Shown: positions 6,987 to 14,835, counted from the stretch's first letter. The stretch: DNA of 15,244 nt from Pseudomonadota bacterium (GCA_023434425.1 JAEYSS010000081.1:1-15244), one strand, 5' to 3'. The notes: generated from the letters alone by a model not told the origin. Program-made: numbers and translations.

Positions 6987-7948
6987 CGCCGCACCGCCCA
7001 GCCGAGCAGCGAGCCCCAGATGCCCTTGGGGAAGAACAGCACGAAGATCACGAAGACGGCGCCGAGCACCAGCTGCCAGTGGCTGGTCATCGTGGTCAGC
7101 ACGTCTTCCAGCAGCAGGAAGGCGGCGGCGCCGACGAAGGGCCCGAAGAAGGTATTCATGCCACCCAGCAGCGCCATCATCACGACCTGACCGGATGTCA
7201 GGTAATGCAGGGTCTCGATCGGCACGATGGAGAGATGCAGCGCCTTCAGCGCGCCGGCCAGGCCGCAGAAGGCGCCCGAGATCACGAAGGCGATGAACTT
7301 AACCCGCGCCACGTCGTAACCGCAGGCCCGTGCGCGGCTCTCGTTCTCGCGGATCGCTTCCAGCACCGCGCCGAAGGGCGAGGCGAGCAGGCGGGAGAAC
7401 AGCCACAGCGCAAAGGCGACGAAGGCCAGGATGACGTAATACTTGGTGGTCGGGTTGAGGAAATTGACGCTGAAGCCGAGGATGCCAATTTCCGACAGGT
7501 TGATGCCGCGCAGGCCGTTCTCGCCGCCTGTCAGGTTCACGGCCTGATAGAACAGGTAATAGACGCATTGCGACAGCGCCAGCGTCACCATGGCAAAGTA
7601 AATCCCGCGCGTGCGGATCGCCAGGAAGCCCATGATCGCGGCGAAGAAGACCGACAGCAGCACACCGACCAGAATCGCGCCGAACCACGGCACGCCGAAA
7701 TGCACCAGGGCGATGCCGCAGCCATAGGCACCGGATCCGAGGAAGGCGGCATGGCCAAATGACAGCAGACCGGTATAGCCGAACAGCAGGTTGAACCCGA
7801 CGGCATAAAGCCCGAGCACGAGGATGTTCACCGCCAGCGCCTCATAGGGCATCAGCCAGGGGAAGATCAGCAGAACGACAATGGCAAGGGCGGCGCGATG
7901 GCGCTTGCCGAAGGCAATGAGGGAGGCGGCGCTGGTCGGGGCGGTCAT
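6983..7948 (-). CDS. livM: LivM-type ABC transporter permease
   Basis: This inner-membrane permease of 321 residues has about eight to nine hydrophobic segments. LivM features are the early FNLLFGYTGLLSFGHAAFLG segment (about 53-72), GGENGLRG (about 141-148), and the cytoplasmic coupling loop AIRENESRARACGYDVARVK (about 204-223) that docks on the ATPases. It heterodimerises with LivH. The ATG at 7948 lies three bases after the livH stop, without a strong separate ribosome site, which suggests coupled translation. Confidence 0.94.
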   Translation of the reverse strand: MTAPTSAASLIAFGKRHRAALAIVVLLIFPWLMPYEALAVNILVLGLYAVGFNLLFGYTGLLSFGHAAFLGSGAYGCGIALVHFGVPWFGAILVGVLLSVFFAAIMGFLAIRTRGIYFAMVTLALSQCVYYLFYQAVNLTGGENGLRGINLSEIGILGFSVNFLNPTTKYYVILAFVAFALWLFSRLLASPFGAVLEAIRENESRARACGYDVARVKFIAFVISGAFCGLAGALKALHLSIVPIETLHYLTSGQVVMMALLGGMNTFFGPFVGAAAFLLLEDVLTTMTSHWQLVLGAVFVIFVLFFPKGIWGSLLGWAVRR

Positions 7949-7951
7949 GGC

Positions 7952-8836
7952 TCAGCCCATCAGCCCGGCGCGGCCGAACAGTCCCTGCGGACGGACGAGC
8001 AATACGAGTGCCATCAGCAGGAAGATCGAGACCTTGGCCATTTCCGGCATAAACAGCGAGGTCATGGCGACGACTATGCCCACCATCAGTCCGGCGGTGA
8101 CCGCGCCGATCAGCGAGCCCATGCCGCCGACAACAGTGACGACGAAGGCCTCGGCCAGAACCGGAATGCCCATTTCGGGCGTCACGGCCTGCAGCGGGGC
8201 GGCGAGAATTCCGGACAGGCCGGCGATGCCGGTGCCGATGCCGAAGACCAGCAGCCAGATTTTCGACACATCGATGCCGAGCACCCTGAGGATTTCCGGA
8301 TCGCGTGCGCCGGCGCGGATGATCAGGCCGAATTTGGTTTTCTCGATGAACAGCCACAGGCCGAGCACCAGCACACCCGTCGCGCCGATCAGGAACAGGC
8401 GATAGAGCGGGAAATAGCCGATGCCGATATCCACCGCGCCGCGCAGGCCGGCCGGGGTGCTGAAGGGAATGCCGTTCAGGCCGAAGAGAATGCGGATCGA
8501 TTCGATGAAGACATAGCCCAGGCCAAAGGTCAGCAGCAGGGGATCGTCGATATTGCGGCCATAGAGCGGCCGGATCAGGAAACGCTCGACCACCAGGCCG
8601 ATCGTCCCGACCCCCAGCGGCACGAGAACGAGGCAGAGCCAGAAATTCTTGGTCAGGCCGTAGAGGAAGACGCCCATATAGGCGCCGACCATGTAGAAGG
8701 CGCCATGGGCGAAGTTGACGATGGTCAGCATGCCAAAGATCAGCGACAGACCGATGGCCAGCAGAACAAAGACCGAGCCGAGCGCCACGCCGGTGACGAT
8801 TTGTAACAGCAGTAAATCCAGGGTGAGACCAGACAT
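7952..8836 (-). CDS. livH: LivH-type ABC transporter permease
   Basis: This inner-membrane permease of about 294 residues has roughly eight hydrophobic segments. The LivH signature GLSLIFGMLTIVNFAHGAFY is near the N-terminus (about 28-47). The coupling loop ARDPEILRVLGIDVSKIW lies in the second half. The start is chosen from the ribosome site: AAGGA at 8843-8847 directly abuts an upstream in-frame ATG at 8842, which leaves no spacing, but lies six bases before ATG 8836. The longer form would add two residues. It is the first permease gene, 32 bases (counted to 8842) after the binding-protein gene. Confidence 0.94.
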   Translation of the reverse strand: MSGLTLDLLLLQIVTGVALGSVFVLLAIGLSLIFGMLTIVNFAHGAFYMVGAYMGVFLYGLTKNFWLCLVLVPLGVGTIGLVVERFLIRPLYGRNIDDPLLLTFGLGYVFIESIRILFGLNGIPFSTPAGLRGAVDIGIGYFPLYRLFLIGATGVLVLGLWLFIEKTKFGLIIRAGARDPEILRVLGIDVSKIWLLVFGIGTGIAGLSGILAAPLQAVTPEMGIPVLAEAFVVTVVGGMGSLIGAVTAGLMVGIVVAMTSLFMPEMAKVSIFLLMALVLLVRPQGLFGRAGLMG

Positions 8837-8842
8837 TACCAT

Positions 8843-8847
8843 TCCTT
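8843..8847 (-). promoter_or_regulatory. ribosome binding site deciding the livH start
   Basis: AAGGA on the minus strand is flush against ATG 8842 but six bases from ATG 8836. The second spacing is normal, so 8836 is the likelier start. Confidence 0.6.
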
Positions 8848-8874
8848 CGTCGCGGCGTGGCGCTCGGCAGTCAC

Positions 8875-10137
8875 TCAGGCCTTGTGGCCAAGATCGGCGC
8901 AGGAGCGCAGGTTCTTCTCATCGGGATTTTCGACACCCACGATGCTGAACACGTCGTTCTTGTCCTTCATGTCCTTGCTCTTGGACTCGATCACCAGCAC
9001 CGACTGCACCGACTGGTGATCGCAGCCGCGGTAATATTGCGGACCCTTGTAGAAGTCGTATTTCAGGGCGCGCATGGCCTCCACCACCTTGTCGGTATCG
9101 GTGGTGCCGGCATTTTTCACCGCCGTCAGCACGCTGCGGACGCCGGCATAACCCAGTGCGCCGTAATCCGACGGCACCGCCCCGCCATTGGCGGCGCGGA
9201 ATTTGTCGTTGAAGGCCTTGGCGGTCGGCACGGTGTCTTCCAGGCGCCAGTAGTAGGACGTGCCGCCGACCACGCCCTCAAAGATCTCCGGACCGCCAGC
9301 GACGCGGGCGGTATAGAGCAGGACGGGCGCGACGATCTTGATCTTTTCCTTCAGGCCGAATTCGGTGGCCTGCTTCACGGCATTCACCTGGTCGCGGCCG
9401 AAGTTGCAGATGCAGAGCACGTCGGGACGCAGCGACTGGATGCGCGGCAGGAAGGCGGAATAGTCGTTGGCGCCGATCGGGTGGCGGATATCGGCCAGCG
9501 TCGTGGCGCCCATCGGCTTGCCGGCGGATTCGAAGCCGCGCACCATTTCATGGCCGTAGGCATAATCGGCGGTGAGATACACCACCTTCTTGCCGAACTT
9601 GCTGAAGGCATAGCGGCCGACCGCGCCGGCGGTCATATGCGGATTGAGCGCCTCGTGGAAGGTGAACTTGCTCCAGTCCTTCACCTCGTTGATCGCGTCC
9701 GACTGGCTGATCGAGTTGAAGATCACGCCGCGCTCTTTAGTCACGTTGTTGATCGAGAGCTGTACAGCGGCCGACAGCGAGCCGACGACGTAGTTCACCT
9801 TGTCCTTCTCGACCAGTTCCAGCGTGCGGGTAGCGGCTTCGCCCGGATTGAGCTTGTCGTCGCGCACCAGCAGTTCGGCGAGCCGGCCATTGAAGCCGCC
9901 GGCCGCGTTGAATTCCTTGATGGCGATTTCGGCGGCCTTGACCTGGTCATTGGCCTCGGCGCCGAAGGGGCCGGTCAGCGGCACCGGGAAGCCGATCTTG
10001 ATCGTGCCGGCCTGGGCCTTCGCGATCGAGAACAGCGAGGGGGTAAAGCCGGCAAGGGCAACGCCACCTGCGCCGGCGGCGAGAATTTCGCGCCGGCTCA
10101 TGCCGGAGCGACGCTTGGAATTACGCGTGTTCGTCAT
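8875..10137 (-). CDS. Tat-exported periplasmic substrate-binding protein of the HAAT transporter
   Basis: This is a type 1 periplasmic binding protein (LivK/Peripla_BP_6 family) of about 420 residues. The N-terminus carries a twin-arginine signal: SRREILAAGAGGVALAGF at about 14-31, with probable cleavage after AKAQA near residue 43. The mature protein opens with GTIKIGFPVPLTGPFG, the usual first strand of the family, and has the FNAAGG segment and a C-terminal lobe ending near YYRGCDHQSVQSV. The start is ATG 10137 because GGAGG (10143-10147) lies five bases upstream; an in-frame GTG at 10149 overlaps that site. It sets the specificity of uptake. It follows the molybdenum large subunit by 79 bases, so import and oxidation genes appear co-transcribed. 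The ligand is unknown. Confidence 0.94.
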   Translation of the reverse strand: MTNTRNSKRRSGMSRREILAAGAGGVALAGFTPSLFSIAKAQAGTIKIGFPVPLTGPFGAEANDQVKAAEIAIKEFNAAGGFNGRLAELLVRDDKLNPGEAATRTLELVEKDKVNYVVGSLSAAVQLSINNVTKERGVIFNSISQSDAINEVKDWSKFTFHEALNPHMTAGAVGRYAFSKFGKKVVYLTADYAYGHEMVRGFESAGKPMGATTLADIRHPIGANDYSAFLPRIQSLRPDVLCICNFGRDQVNAVKQATEFGLKEKIKIVAPVLLYTARVAGGPEIFEGVVGGTSYYWRLEDTVPTAKAFNDKFRAANGGAVPSDYGALGYAGVRSVLTAVKNAGTTDTDKVVEAMRALKYDFYKGPQYYRGCDHQSVQSVLVIESKSKDMKDKNDVFSIVGVENPDEKNLRSCADLGHKA

Positions 10138-10216
10138 GGTTTCCTCCACCAGGTTTATATTGCGGCACTTATCAGCTGCCGTTTAAGCCGTACGCTTCAG
10201 ACTCATCCGATCCTGC
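10138..10216 (-). other. 79-base gap between large-subunit gene and binding-protein gene
   Basis: This is the longest gap in the operon. It contains an imperfect hairpin candidate, CGGCA (10163-10167) with TGCCG (10177-10181) around nine bases, and the strong GGAGG site of the binding-protein gene at 10143-10147. No T-run follows the hairpin, so it may modulate or process the transcript rather than end it. No convincing internal promoter is seen. Confidence 0.35.
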
Positions 10217-12613
10217 TTACTCTGCTTTGGCGCCAACCCTGCCGAGCGCCTTGAGGATGGATTCGGGGGTAAAGGGCTGTGCCGCCAGGCTGACATTCAG
10301 CGGCAGCAATGCATCGTTGATCGCATTCATCACGGCGCCCGGCGCACCGGCTGTGCCGGCTTCGCCCGCGCCCTTGGCGCCCAGTTCGGAACTGGCGGTC
10401 GGCGAGACGACATGGCCGACGACGATATCCGGCATCTCGCCGGCCATCGGCACCAAGTAGTCGATCATCGAGCCGTTCACCAGCTGGCCGCGGTCGTCAT
10501 AGATGCACTGTTCGAACAGCGCGCCGCCCAGACCCTGCACCACGCCGCCGCGAATCTGCTCGTCGACCAGCTGCGGATTGATGATGGTGCCGCAATCCTC
10601 GACGCACCAATGCTTCAGCAGCGTGACGAAACCGGTCTCGGTATCGACTTCGAGATACGAGCCTTGGATGCCGTTGGTGAAAACGAAGGGATAGTCCTTC
10701 TGCACGTAATGCCGCGTCACCACGAATTCGGGCTGCAGGCCTTTCGGCAGCGTATCCGGCCGGAAATAGACGACGCGGCCGATCTCTTCCAGCGGCAGGC
10801 GCTCGTTGCCGGTGTCGGCATCGACCACCACGCCGTGGCGGATATCGAGGCTTTCGGGTGCGGCCTGCAGCATGGCGGCCGCGACGCTGAGGATATTCTG
10901 CCTTAGCGCCTTGCCGGCCTGTAAGGCGGCCTCGCCGCCGATGCCGGCGCCGCGCGAGGCCCAGGTGCCGCCGCCATAGGGCGTCGCATCGGTATCGCCG
11001 GTGATGACGCGGACCTTTTCCATGGTGACGCCGACGGCGGTCGCCGCGATCTGCGCGATGATCGCCTCGGTACCCTGGCCCTGCTCGGTGACGCCGGTGG
11101 CGCAGATGATCGTCCCGGTCGGATCGAGCCGGATGGTGCAGCCATCCTGCGACGAGATGCGCGCACCGCCGATGCCGTAGAAGGCCGCCGACGGATTGGT
11201 GACCTCGATGAAGCTGGCCAGCCCGATGCCGCGATAGATGCCGCGCTTGCGCAGTTCGGCCTGTTCGGCGCGCAGGCCGTCGTAATCCATCAGCGCCAGC
11301 AGTTTTTCCAGCGCGGCGTGATGCGACAGGCTTTCAAACGGCAGGCCGGCGAGGCCCGTGTAGGGATAGGCGTCGTCGGGGATCAGGTTGCGGCGGCGGA
11401 TCTCGGCCGGATCGATGCCCAGTTTGCGCGCCGCCAGATCGACCAGGCCTTCGGTGACGGCGCAGGCGATCGGATGCCCGACCGCGCGATACTGGCAGGT
11501 CACGTTCTTGTTCTGGAACACGACCTCTGTCGAGGCGCGATAGGCCTTGTGCTTGTAGGGCCCGCCGACCAGGTTGACCACCTGGTTGGCCTCCACCGCA
11601 CTGGTGCGCGGATAGACGGAATAGGGCCCGATGCCGGTGCGGTCGTCGATCTCGAAGGCGAGGATCTCGCCGTCCTTCTTCACGGCGATCCTGCCCTTGA
11701 TGCGGTGATCGCGCGCATGAATGTCGGTGACGAAAGACTCGAGGCGGTCGGCGATGAATTTCACCGGCCGTTTCAGCAGCACCGACAGCGCCGCGGTGGC
11801 CATCTCGTCGGGATAGATATGCACCTTGATGCCAAACGAACCGCCGACATCCTTGCAGACCACCCGCACATCGGACTCGTTCAGGTCCAGATGCTTGGCC
11901 AGCAGGTTCTGGATCATATGCGGCGCCTGCGTCGCCTGATAGGCCACCAGCTTGCCGTCGGCCGGCTGGTAATCGGCCAGCACGGCGCGCGGCTCCAGGC
12001 AGACGCCGGTATGGCGGCCGGTATGGAACACCTCTTCGAAAACATGGTCGGCCGCAGCAAAAGCAGCATCGACATCGCCGGTCACCAACTCGCGCCGGAA
12101 GGCGAGATTGTCGCCCAGTTCGGGATGGATCACCGGCGAAGTGGCATCCAGCGCGGTTTCCATGTCGACGACGGGCGGCAGTTCCTCCCACTCGACGACC
12201 ACCGTCTCGGCGGCGTCTTCGGCCTCGGCGCGGGTCTCGGCCACCACGGCGGCGACCGCTTCGCCCTGCCAGCAGGCGCGGTCGATGGCGATGGCATGCT
12301 GCGGCGCCGATTTCAGCCCCTTCAGGTGGGTGAGCACGCCGATCCAGGGCGTGATCACCTTGGCCAGTTCAGGCCCGGTGACGACGGCGATCACGCCGGG
12401 CATCTCCTGCGCCGCCGTGCGGTCGATCCCGACGATGCGGGCATGGGCATGCGGGCTGCGCACGAAGACGACATGCGCCATGCGCGGCAGCACGATGTCG
12501 TCGACGAAGGTGCCGCGGCCCTGCAGCAGCTTCTTCGCATTGGGGCGCGGAACGGCGCGGCCGATATAGCTGTTGGGCCGGTCGAAAGGGGTGACGACGG
12601 GGCTGCCGCTCAT
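10217..12613 (-). CDS. molybdenum-cofactor large subunit, xanthine dehydrogenase/CoxL family (not a CO dehydrogenase)
   Basis: This protein of 798 residues matches the family length. The a/b hammerhead domain occupies about 15-150 (IGRAVPRPNAKKLLQGRGTF at 17-36). Cofactor-binding motifs follow: GGSFGIK (257-263), EQGQGTE and, near the C-terminus, GAKGAGEAGTAGAPGA with the catalytic base at about Glu751. The active-site loop reads CQYRAVGHP (about 373-381), lacking the AYxCSFR cysteine motif that ligates copper in true CoxL, so it is a hydroxylase inserting water-derived oxygen into another substrate. The start MSGSPVV at 12613 overlaps the 2Fe-2S subunit stop as ATGA; the open frame continues upstream but there encodes Arg-rich antisense-like sequence. 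Substrate candidates are N-heterocycles or aromatic aldehydes. Confidence 0.94.
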   Translation of the reverse strand: MSGSPVVTPFDRPNSYIGRAVPRPNAKKLLQGRGTFVDDIVLPRMAHVVFVRSPHAHARIVGIDRTAAQEMPGVIAVVTGPELAKVITPWIGVLTHLKGLKSAPQHAIAIDRACWQGEAVAAVVAETRAEAEDAAETVVVEWEELPPVVDMETALDATSPVIHPELGDNLAFRRELVTGDVDAAFAAADHVFEEVFHTGRHTGVCLEPRAVLADYQPADGKLVAYQATQAPHMIQNLLAKHLDLNESDVRVVCKDVGGSFGIKVHIYPDEMATAALSVLLKRPVKFIADRLESFVTDIHARDHRIKGRIAVKKDGEILAFEIDDRTGIGPYSVYPRTSAVEANQVVNLVGGPYKHKAYRASTEVVFQNKNVTCQYRAVGHPIACAVTEGLVDLAARKLGIDPAEIRRRNLIPDDAYPYTGLAGLPFESLSHHAALEKLLALMDYDGLRAEQAELRKRGIYRGIGLASFIEVTNPSAAFYGIGGARISSQDGCTIRLDPTGTIICATGVTEQGQGTEAIIAQIAATAVGVTMEKVRVITGDTDATPYGGGTWASRGAGIGGEAALQAGKALRQNILSVAAAMLQAAPESLDIRHGVVVDADTGNERLPLEEIGRVVYFRPDTLPKGLQPEFVVTRHYVQKDYPFVFTNGIQGSYLEVDTETGFVTLLKHWCVEDCGTIINPQLVDEQIRGGVVQGLGGALFEQCIYDDRGQLVNGSMIDYLVPMAGEMPDIVVGHVVSPTASSELGAKGAGEAGTAGAPGAVMNAINDALLPLNVSLAAQPFTPESILKALGRVGAKAE

Positions 12614-13107
12614 GCCGCGCCTCCGTTCGCCCGCGCCTTCCGGCGGTCGTCGAGCACCGAGGCGATGGCGTCGACGATGGCGTGATAACCGGTGCAGCGA
12701 CAGTAATTGCCCGAGATATGCGCGCGGATGTCCTCGCGGTCGGCATCGGGATGCCGCGCGACCAGTTCGGCGGCGGTGGACAGCATGCCGGGCGTGCAGA
12801 AACCGCATTGCAGCGCGTTGTATTTGTGAAAGGCGTCCTGCAGGTCGGCGATCGCGCCGCTGTCGGTCAGGCCCTCGATGGTGTCGACCCTGGCGCCGTC
12901 GGCCTGCACGGCCAGCATCAGGCAGCCGCGCACGGCGACGCCGTCGACCTGGATGGTGCAGGCGCCGCAGACGCCATGTTCGCACCCCAGATGCGATCCG
13001 GTCAGGCTCAGATCGTTGCGCAGGAAGTCGATCAGGTGCTGACGCGCGGAAACGCGGCGGCGGATCTTCTGCCCGTTCACGATCACGCTGATGTCATGCT
13101 GATCCAT
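12610..13107 (-). CDS. 2Fe-2S subunit of the molybdenum hydroxylase (CoxS-like)
   Basis: This protein of 165 residues carries electrons from the molybdenum centre to FAD. The plant-type ferredoxin domain has Cys42, Cys47, Cys50 and Cys62 (GCEHGVCGAC plus RGC). The helical C-terminal domain binds the second cluster with Cys101, Cys104 (CGFCTPG), Cys136 and Cys138 (YCRCTGY). All eight ligands are present, so it should be functional. It lies eight bases after the FAD subunit and overlaps the large subunit by four bases, an arrangement that favours stoichiometric synthesis of the heterotrimer. Confidence 0.96.
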   Translation of the reverse strand: MDQHDISVIVNGQKIRRRVSARQHLIDFLRNDLSLTGSHLGCEHGVCGACTIQVDGVAVRGCLMLAVQADGARVDTIEGLTDSGAIADLQDAFHKYNALQCGFCTPGMLSTAAELVARHPDADREDIRAHISGNYCRCTGYHAIVDAIASVLDDRRKARANGGAA

Positions 13108-13115
13108 CGGAGTCT

Positions 13116-13958
13116 CTAGGCTGGGGCGAACAGGGAAGGTGTGGCCCGGCGCAGCAGCACGGCGGCCAGATGCAGCTTGGTCTGCGGACCGGCATTGAGA
13201 TCGCCGCTGGGCGAAAGCTCGCCGGCCAGCGCGGCACAGGCGGCTTCTAGGCCCTGCGGCCCGTCCCGCAGCAAGCAGGCCGCGGCGGCAGATGCGAGGA
13301 CCGGCCGGTCGGCGACGCCGAAATAGGCCAGCCGCAGCGTGCCGGGCTGCGGCGCCGCCGCCGCCAGACCCAGCATGGCGTAGTCGCCATGACGGCGCGC
13401 GAGTTCGGCAAAGGCGACGCGGTGATCGGCCGTCGCCTTGGGAAATTCGATGGCGGCCAGCACTTCGCCGGGCCGCAGGTCGGTCTCGAACAGGCCGTGG
13501 AAAAACCCGGACGCCGGCACGCGGCGCTCAGCGCTGCGGTTGCGCAGGATGAAGGTGGCTTCCAGCGCCAGCGCACAGGCCGGCAGTTCGGCGGCCGGAT
13601 CGGCAAAGGCCAGGCTGCCGCCGATGGTGCCGCGGTTGCGGATGGCGGGATGGGCGATCTGCGGCATCGCCTGGGCCACCAGCGGCACATGCCGGGCGAT
13701 GACGGGCGATGTTTCCAGCGCGACATGCCGGGTCAGGGCGCCGACGATGACGCTCTCGGCGGTTTCCCGGATGCCCTGCAGGTCGGCAATGGCGTTGATA
13801 TCGATCAGCACGGCGGGGCGCGACAGGCGCAGGTTGAGCGAGGGAATCAGGCTCTGGCCGCCGGCAAGGATCCTGGCGTCGTCGCCATGCGCGTCGAGCA
13901 GGTCGAAGACCTGACCGAGTTCGCGCGCCTTCACGTAGCCGAACGACGGTGCTTTCAC
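13116..13958 (-). CDS. FAD subunit of the molybdenum hydroxylase (CoxM-like)
   Basis: This protein of 280 residues has the usual length for medium subunits. It has the two FAD-binding motifs AGGQS (32-36) and TIGGS (111-115), the latter followed by AFADPAAELP, and a C-terminal CO_deh_flav_C-type region (about 170-275). It accepts electrons from the 2Fe-2S subunit and passes them to an acceptor, possibly the membrane chain. The start codon is GTG at 13958; GGGAGG (13965-13970) is six bases upstream, and KAPSFGYVKARE then matches the normal N-terminus. It is the first gene of the minus-strand operon and faces the TetR-family gene across 160 bases. Confidence 0.95.
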   Translation of the reverse strand: MKAPSFGYVKARELGQVFDLLDAHGDDARILAGGQSLIPSLNLRLSRPAVLIDINAIADLQGIRETAESVIVGALTRHVALETSPVIARHVPLVAQAMPQIAHPAIRNRGTIGGSLAFADPAAELPACALALEATFILRNRSAERRVPASGFFHGLFETDLRPGEVLAAIEFPKATADHRVAFAELARRHGDYAMLGLAAAAPQPGTLRLAYFGVADRPVLASAAAACLLRDGPQGLEAACAALAGELSPSGDLNAGPQTKLHLAAVLLRRATPSLFAPA

Positions 13959-13964
13959 CGGTTT

Positions 13965-13970
13965 CCTCCC
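13965..13970 (-). promoter_or_regulatory. strong ribosome binding site for the GTG-initiated FAD subunit
   Basis: GGGAGG on the minus strand lies six bases before GTG 13958 and decides this non-ATG start. The leader GGAGGAAACC is identical to that before the binding-protein start (GGAGGAAACC then ATG 10137). Confidence 0.7.
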
Positions 13971-13992
13971 GCAGCCCGCTTTGTGTATGAAT

Positions 13993-14009
13993 GCCGGGCT
14001 GACCCCGGC
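13993..14009 (-). repeat. GC-rich hairpin in the operon leader
   Basis: GCCGGG (13993-13998) and CCCGGC (14004-14009) can pair around five bases. It would lie in the 5' leader of the operon if transcription starts from the candidate promoter near 14030-14058. It may be a leader stem; no function is assigned. Confidence 0.3.
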
Positions 14010-14029
14010 TCTGCGGCCGGCGAAGGCGA

Positions 14030-14058
14030 CGTTAGGCGGGCGCCTTAAGGCGAGTCAA
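14030..14058 (-). promoter_or_regulatory. candidate promoter of the 11-gene operon
   Basis: On the minus strand TTGACT (14058-14053) is a good -35 hexamer. Seventeen bases further is CTAACG (14035-14030), only a weak -10. The spacer begins with the palindrome CGCCTTAAGGCG, the classic place for a repressor site. The weak -10 keeps confidence low; an activator or another start is possible. Confidence 0.3.
14041..14052. promoter_or_regulatory. 12-bp palindrome, candidate operator
   Basis: CGCCTTAAGGCG is a perfect palindrome lying between the candidate -35 and -10 of the operon promoter. It could be a second operator for the adjacent TetR-family protein or a site for another regulator. Confidence 0.35.
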
Positions 14059-14063
14059 CACTA

Positions 14064-14079
14064 TTTATCATGTGATAAA
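14064..14079. promoter_or_regulatory. 16-bp dyad, probable TetR-family operator
   Basis: TTTATCA-TG-TGATAAA is a perfect 7-bp inverted repeat with a two-base centre. It lies in the divergent region between the TetR-family gene and the operon, five bases upstream of the candidate -35 at 14053-14058. The size and symmetry fit a TetR-family dimer site controlling both directions. Confidence 0.55.
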
Positions 14080-14118
14080 CAAGAAGCCAGACACGAAACC
14101 GCGAAGGTGCGCCGCACA

Positions 14119-14835
14119 ATGAGCAAGTCAAACACACTGAAAAAGCCGAAAACCGGTAGGAAGGGCGGCGCCGCGAAAAGTACCGAAGCCGGACCGAAGC
14201 GCTCGCGCCTACTGCCCGACGAGCGCGAAAAGCAGATCGTGCTGGAGGCGATCCGCTTCTTTGCCGAAGTGGGTTTCGACGGGCAGACGCGCGAACTGGC
14301 GAAACGCCTCGGCATCACCCAGCCTTTGCTGTACCGCTACTTCCCGACCAAGCAGGATCTGGTCGACCGCGTGTACAAGGAAATCTACCTCACGCGCTGG
14401 AATCCGGAATGGCAGGACTGGATCGAGGACCGGCGCCAGCCGGTGGCGACGCGGCTTAAACGGTTCTACACCGAATATTATCCGACCATCGTGAACCACG
14501 ACTGGATGCGCATATTCTTCCAAGCCGGCATGCGCAATGTTGGTTTCAACCAGCGCTATCTCAAGTTGGTTCGCGAACGGATTCTTTTGGTTCTGTGCGC
14601 GGAAGTGCGCCACGAATTCGGTCTACCACCCATCGCGGCTGTCCCGGTCAACCCGTCGGAGCTTGAACTATATTGGGGATTGCATGGCTCAATCGTCTAC
14701 GACGGCATCCGTCAGTATATCTATGGTACGGCCGTGCCCCCTGAGCCTGTCGCCGTGACGAATGCCAAAATAGACATCTTTATGTCTGGCATAAAACAAG
14801 CAGTCACAAAGCTTATGGGTGAAGGTGCGAAGTAG
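14119..14835 (+). CDS. TetR-family transcriptional regulator
   Basis: This protein of 238 residues has a basic, Lys/Arg-rich, probably disordered N-terminus (about 1-35). The TetR helix-turn-helix follows at about 38-85: FFAEVGFDGQTRELAKRLGI (48-67) then TQPLLYRYFPTKQDLVDRVY, the family signature. The ligand-binding helical domain covers about 90-235. ATG 14119 is chosen because upstream sequence reads as divergent promoter, including the dyad at 14064-14079. AAGG at 14104-14107 is 11 bases before it, and an in-frame GTG at 14107 is an alternative. It faces the oxidation operon and is the likely repressor, released by the imported substrate or an intermediate. The ligand is unknown. Confidence 0.92.
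   Translation: MSKSNTLKKPKTGRKGGAAKSTEAGPKRSRLLPDEREKQIVLEAIRFFAEVGFDGQTRELAKRLGITQPLLYRYFPTKQDLVDRVYKEIYLTRWNPEWQDWIEDRRQPVATRLKRFYTEYYPTIVNHDWMRIFFQAGMRNVGFNQRYLKLVRERILLVLCAEVRHEFGLPPIAAVPVNPSELELYWGLHGSIVYDGIRQYIYGTAVPPEPVAVTNAKIDIFMSGIKQAVTKLMGEGAK

Noticed and set aside
12614..12985. N-terminal extension of the molybdenum large subunit to 922 residues
   Set aside because: The extra 124 residues are Arg-rich and overlap the 2Fe-2S subunit in another frame; the family N-terminus begins right after ATG 12613, which overlaps the upstream stop as ATGA.
10217..13958. Carbon monoxide dehydrogenase assignment
   Set aside because: The cysteine loop AYxCSFR of form I CoxL is absent and no copper-insertion genes are present in the window.
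13981..14118. 46-residue N-terminal extension of the TetR-family protein
   Set aside because: This stretch contains the operator-like dyads and the candidate operon promoter, and it has no TetR-family similarity.
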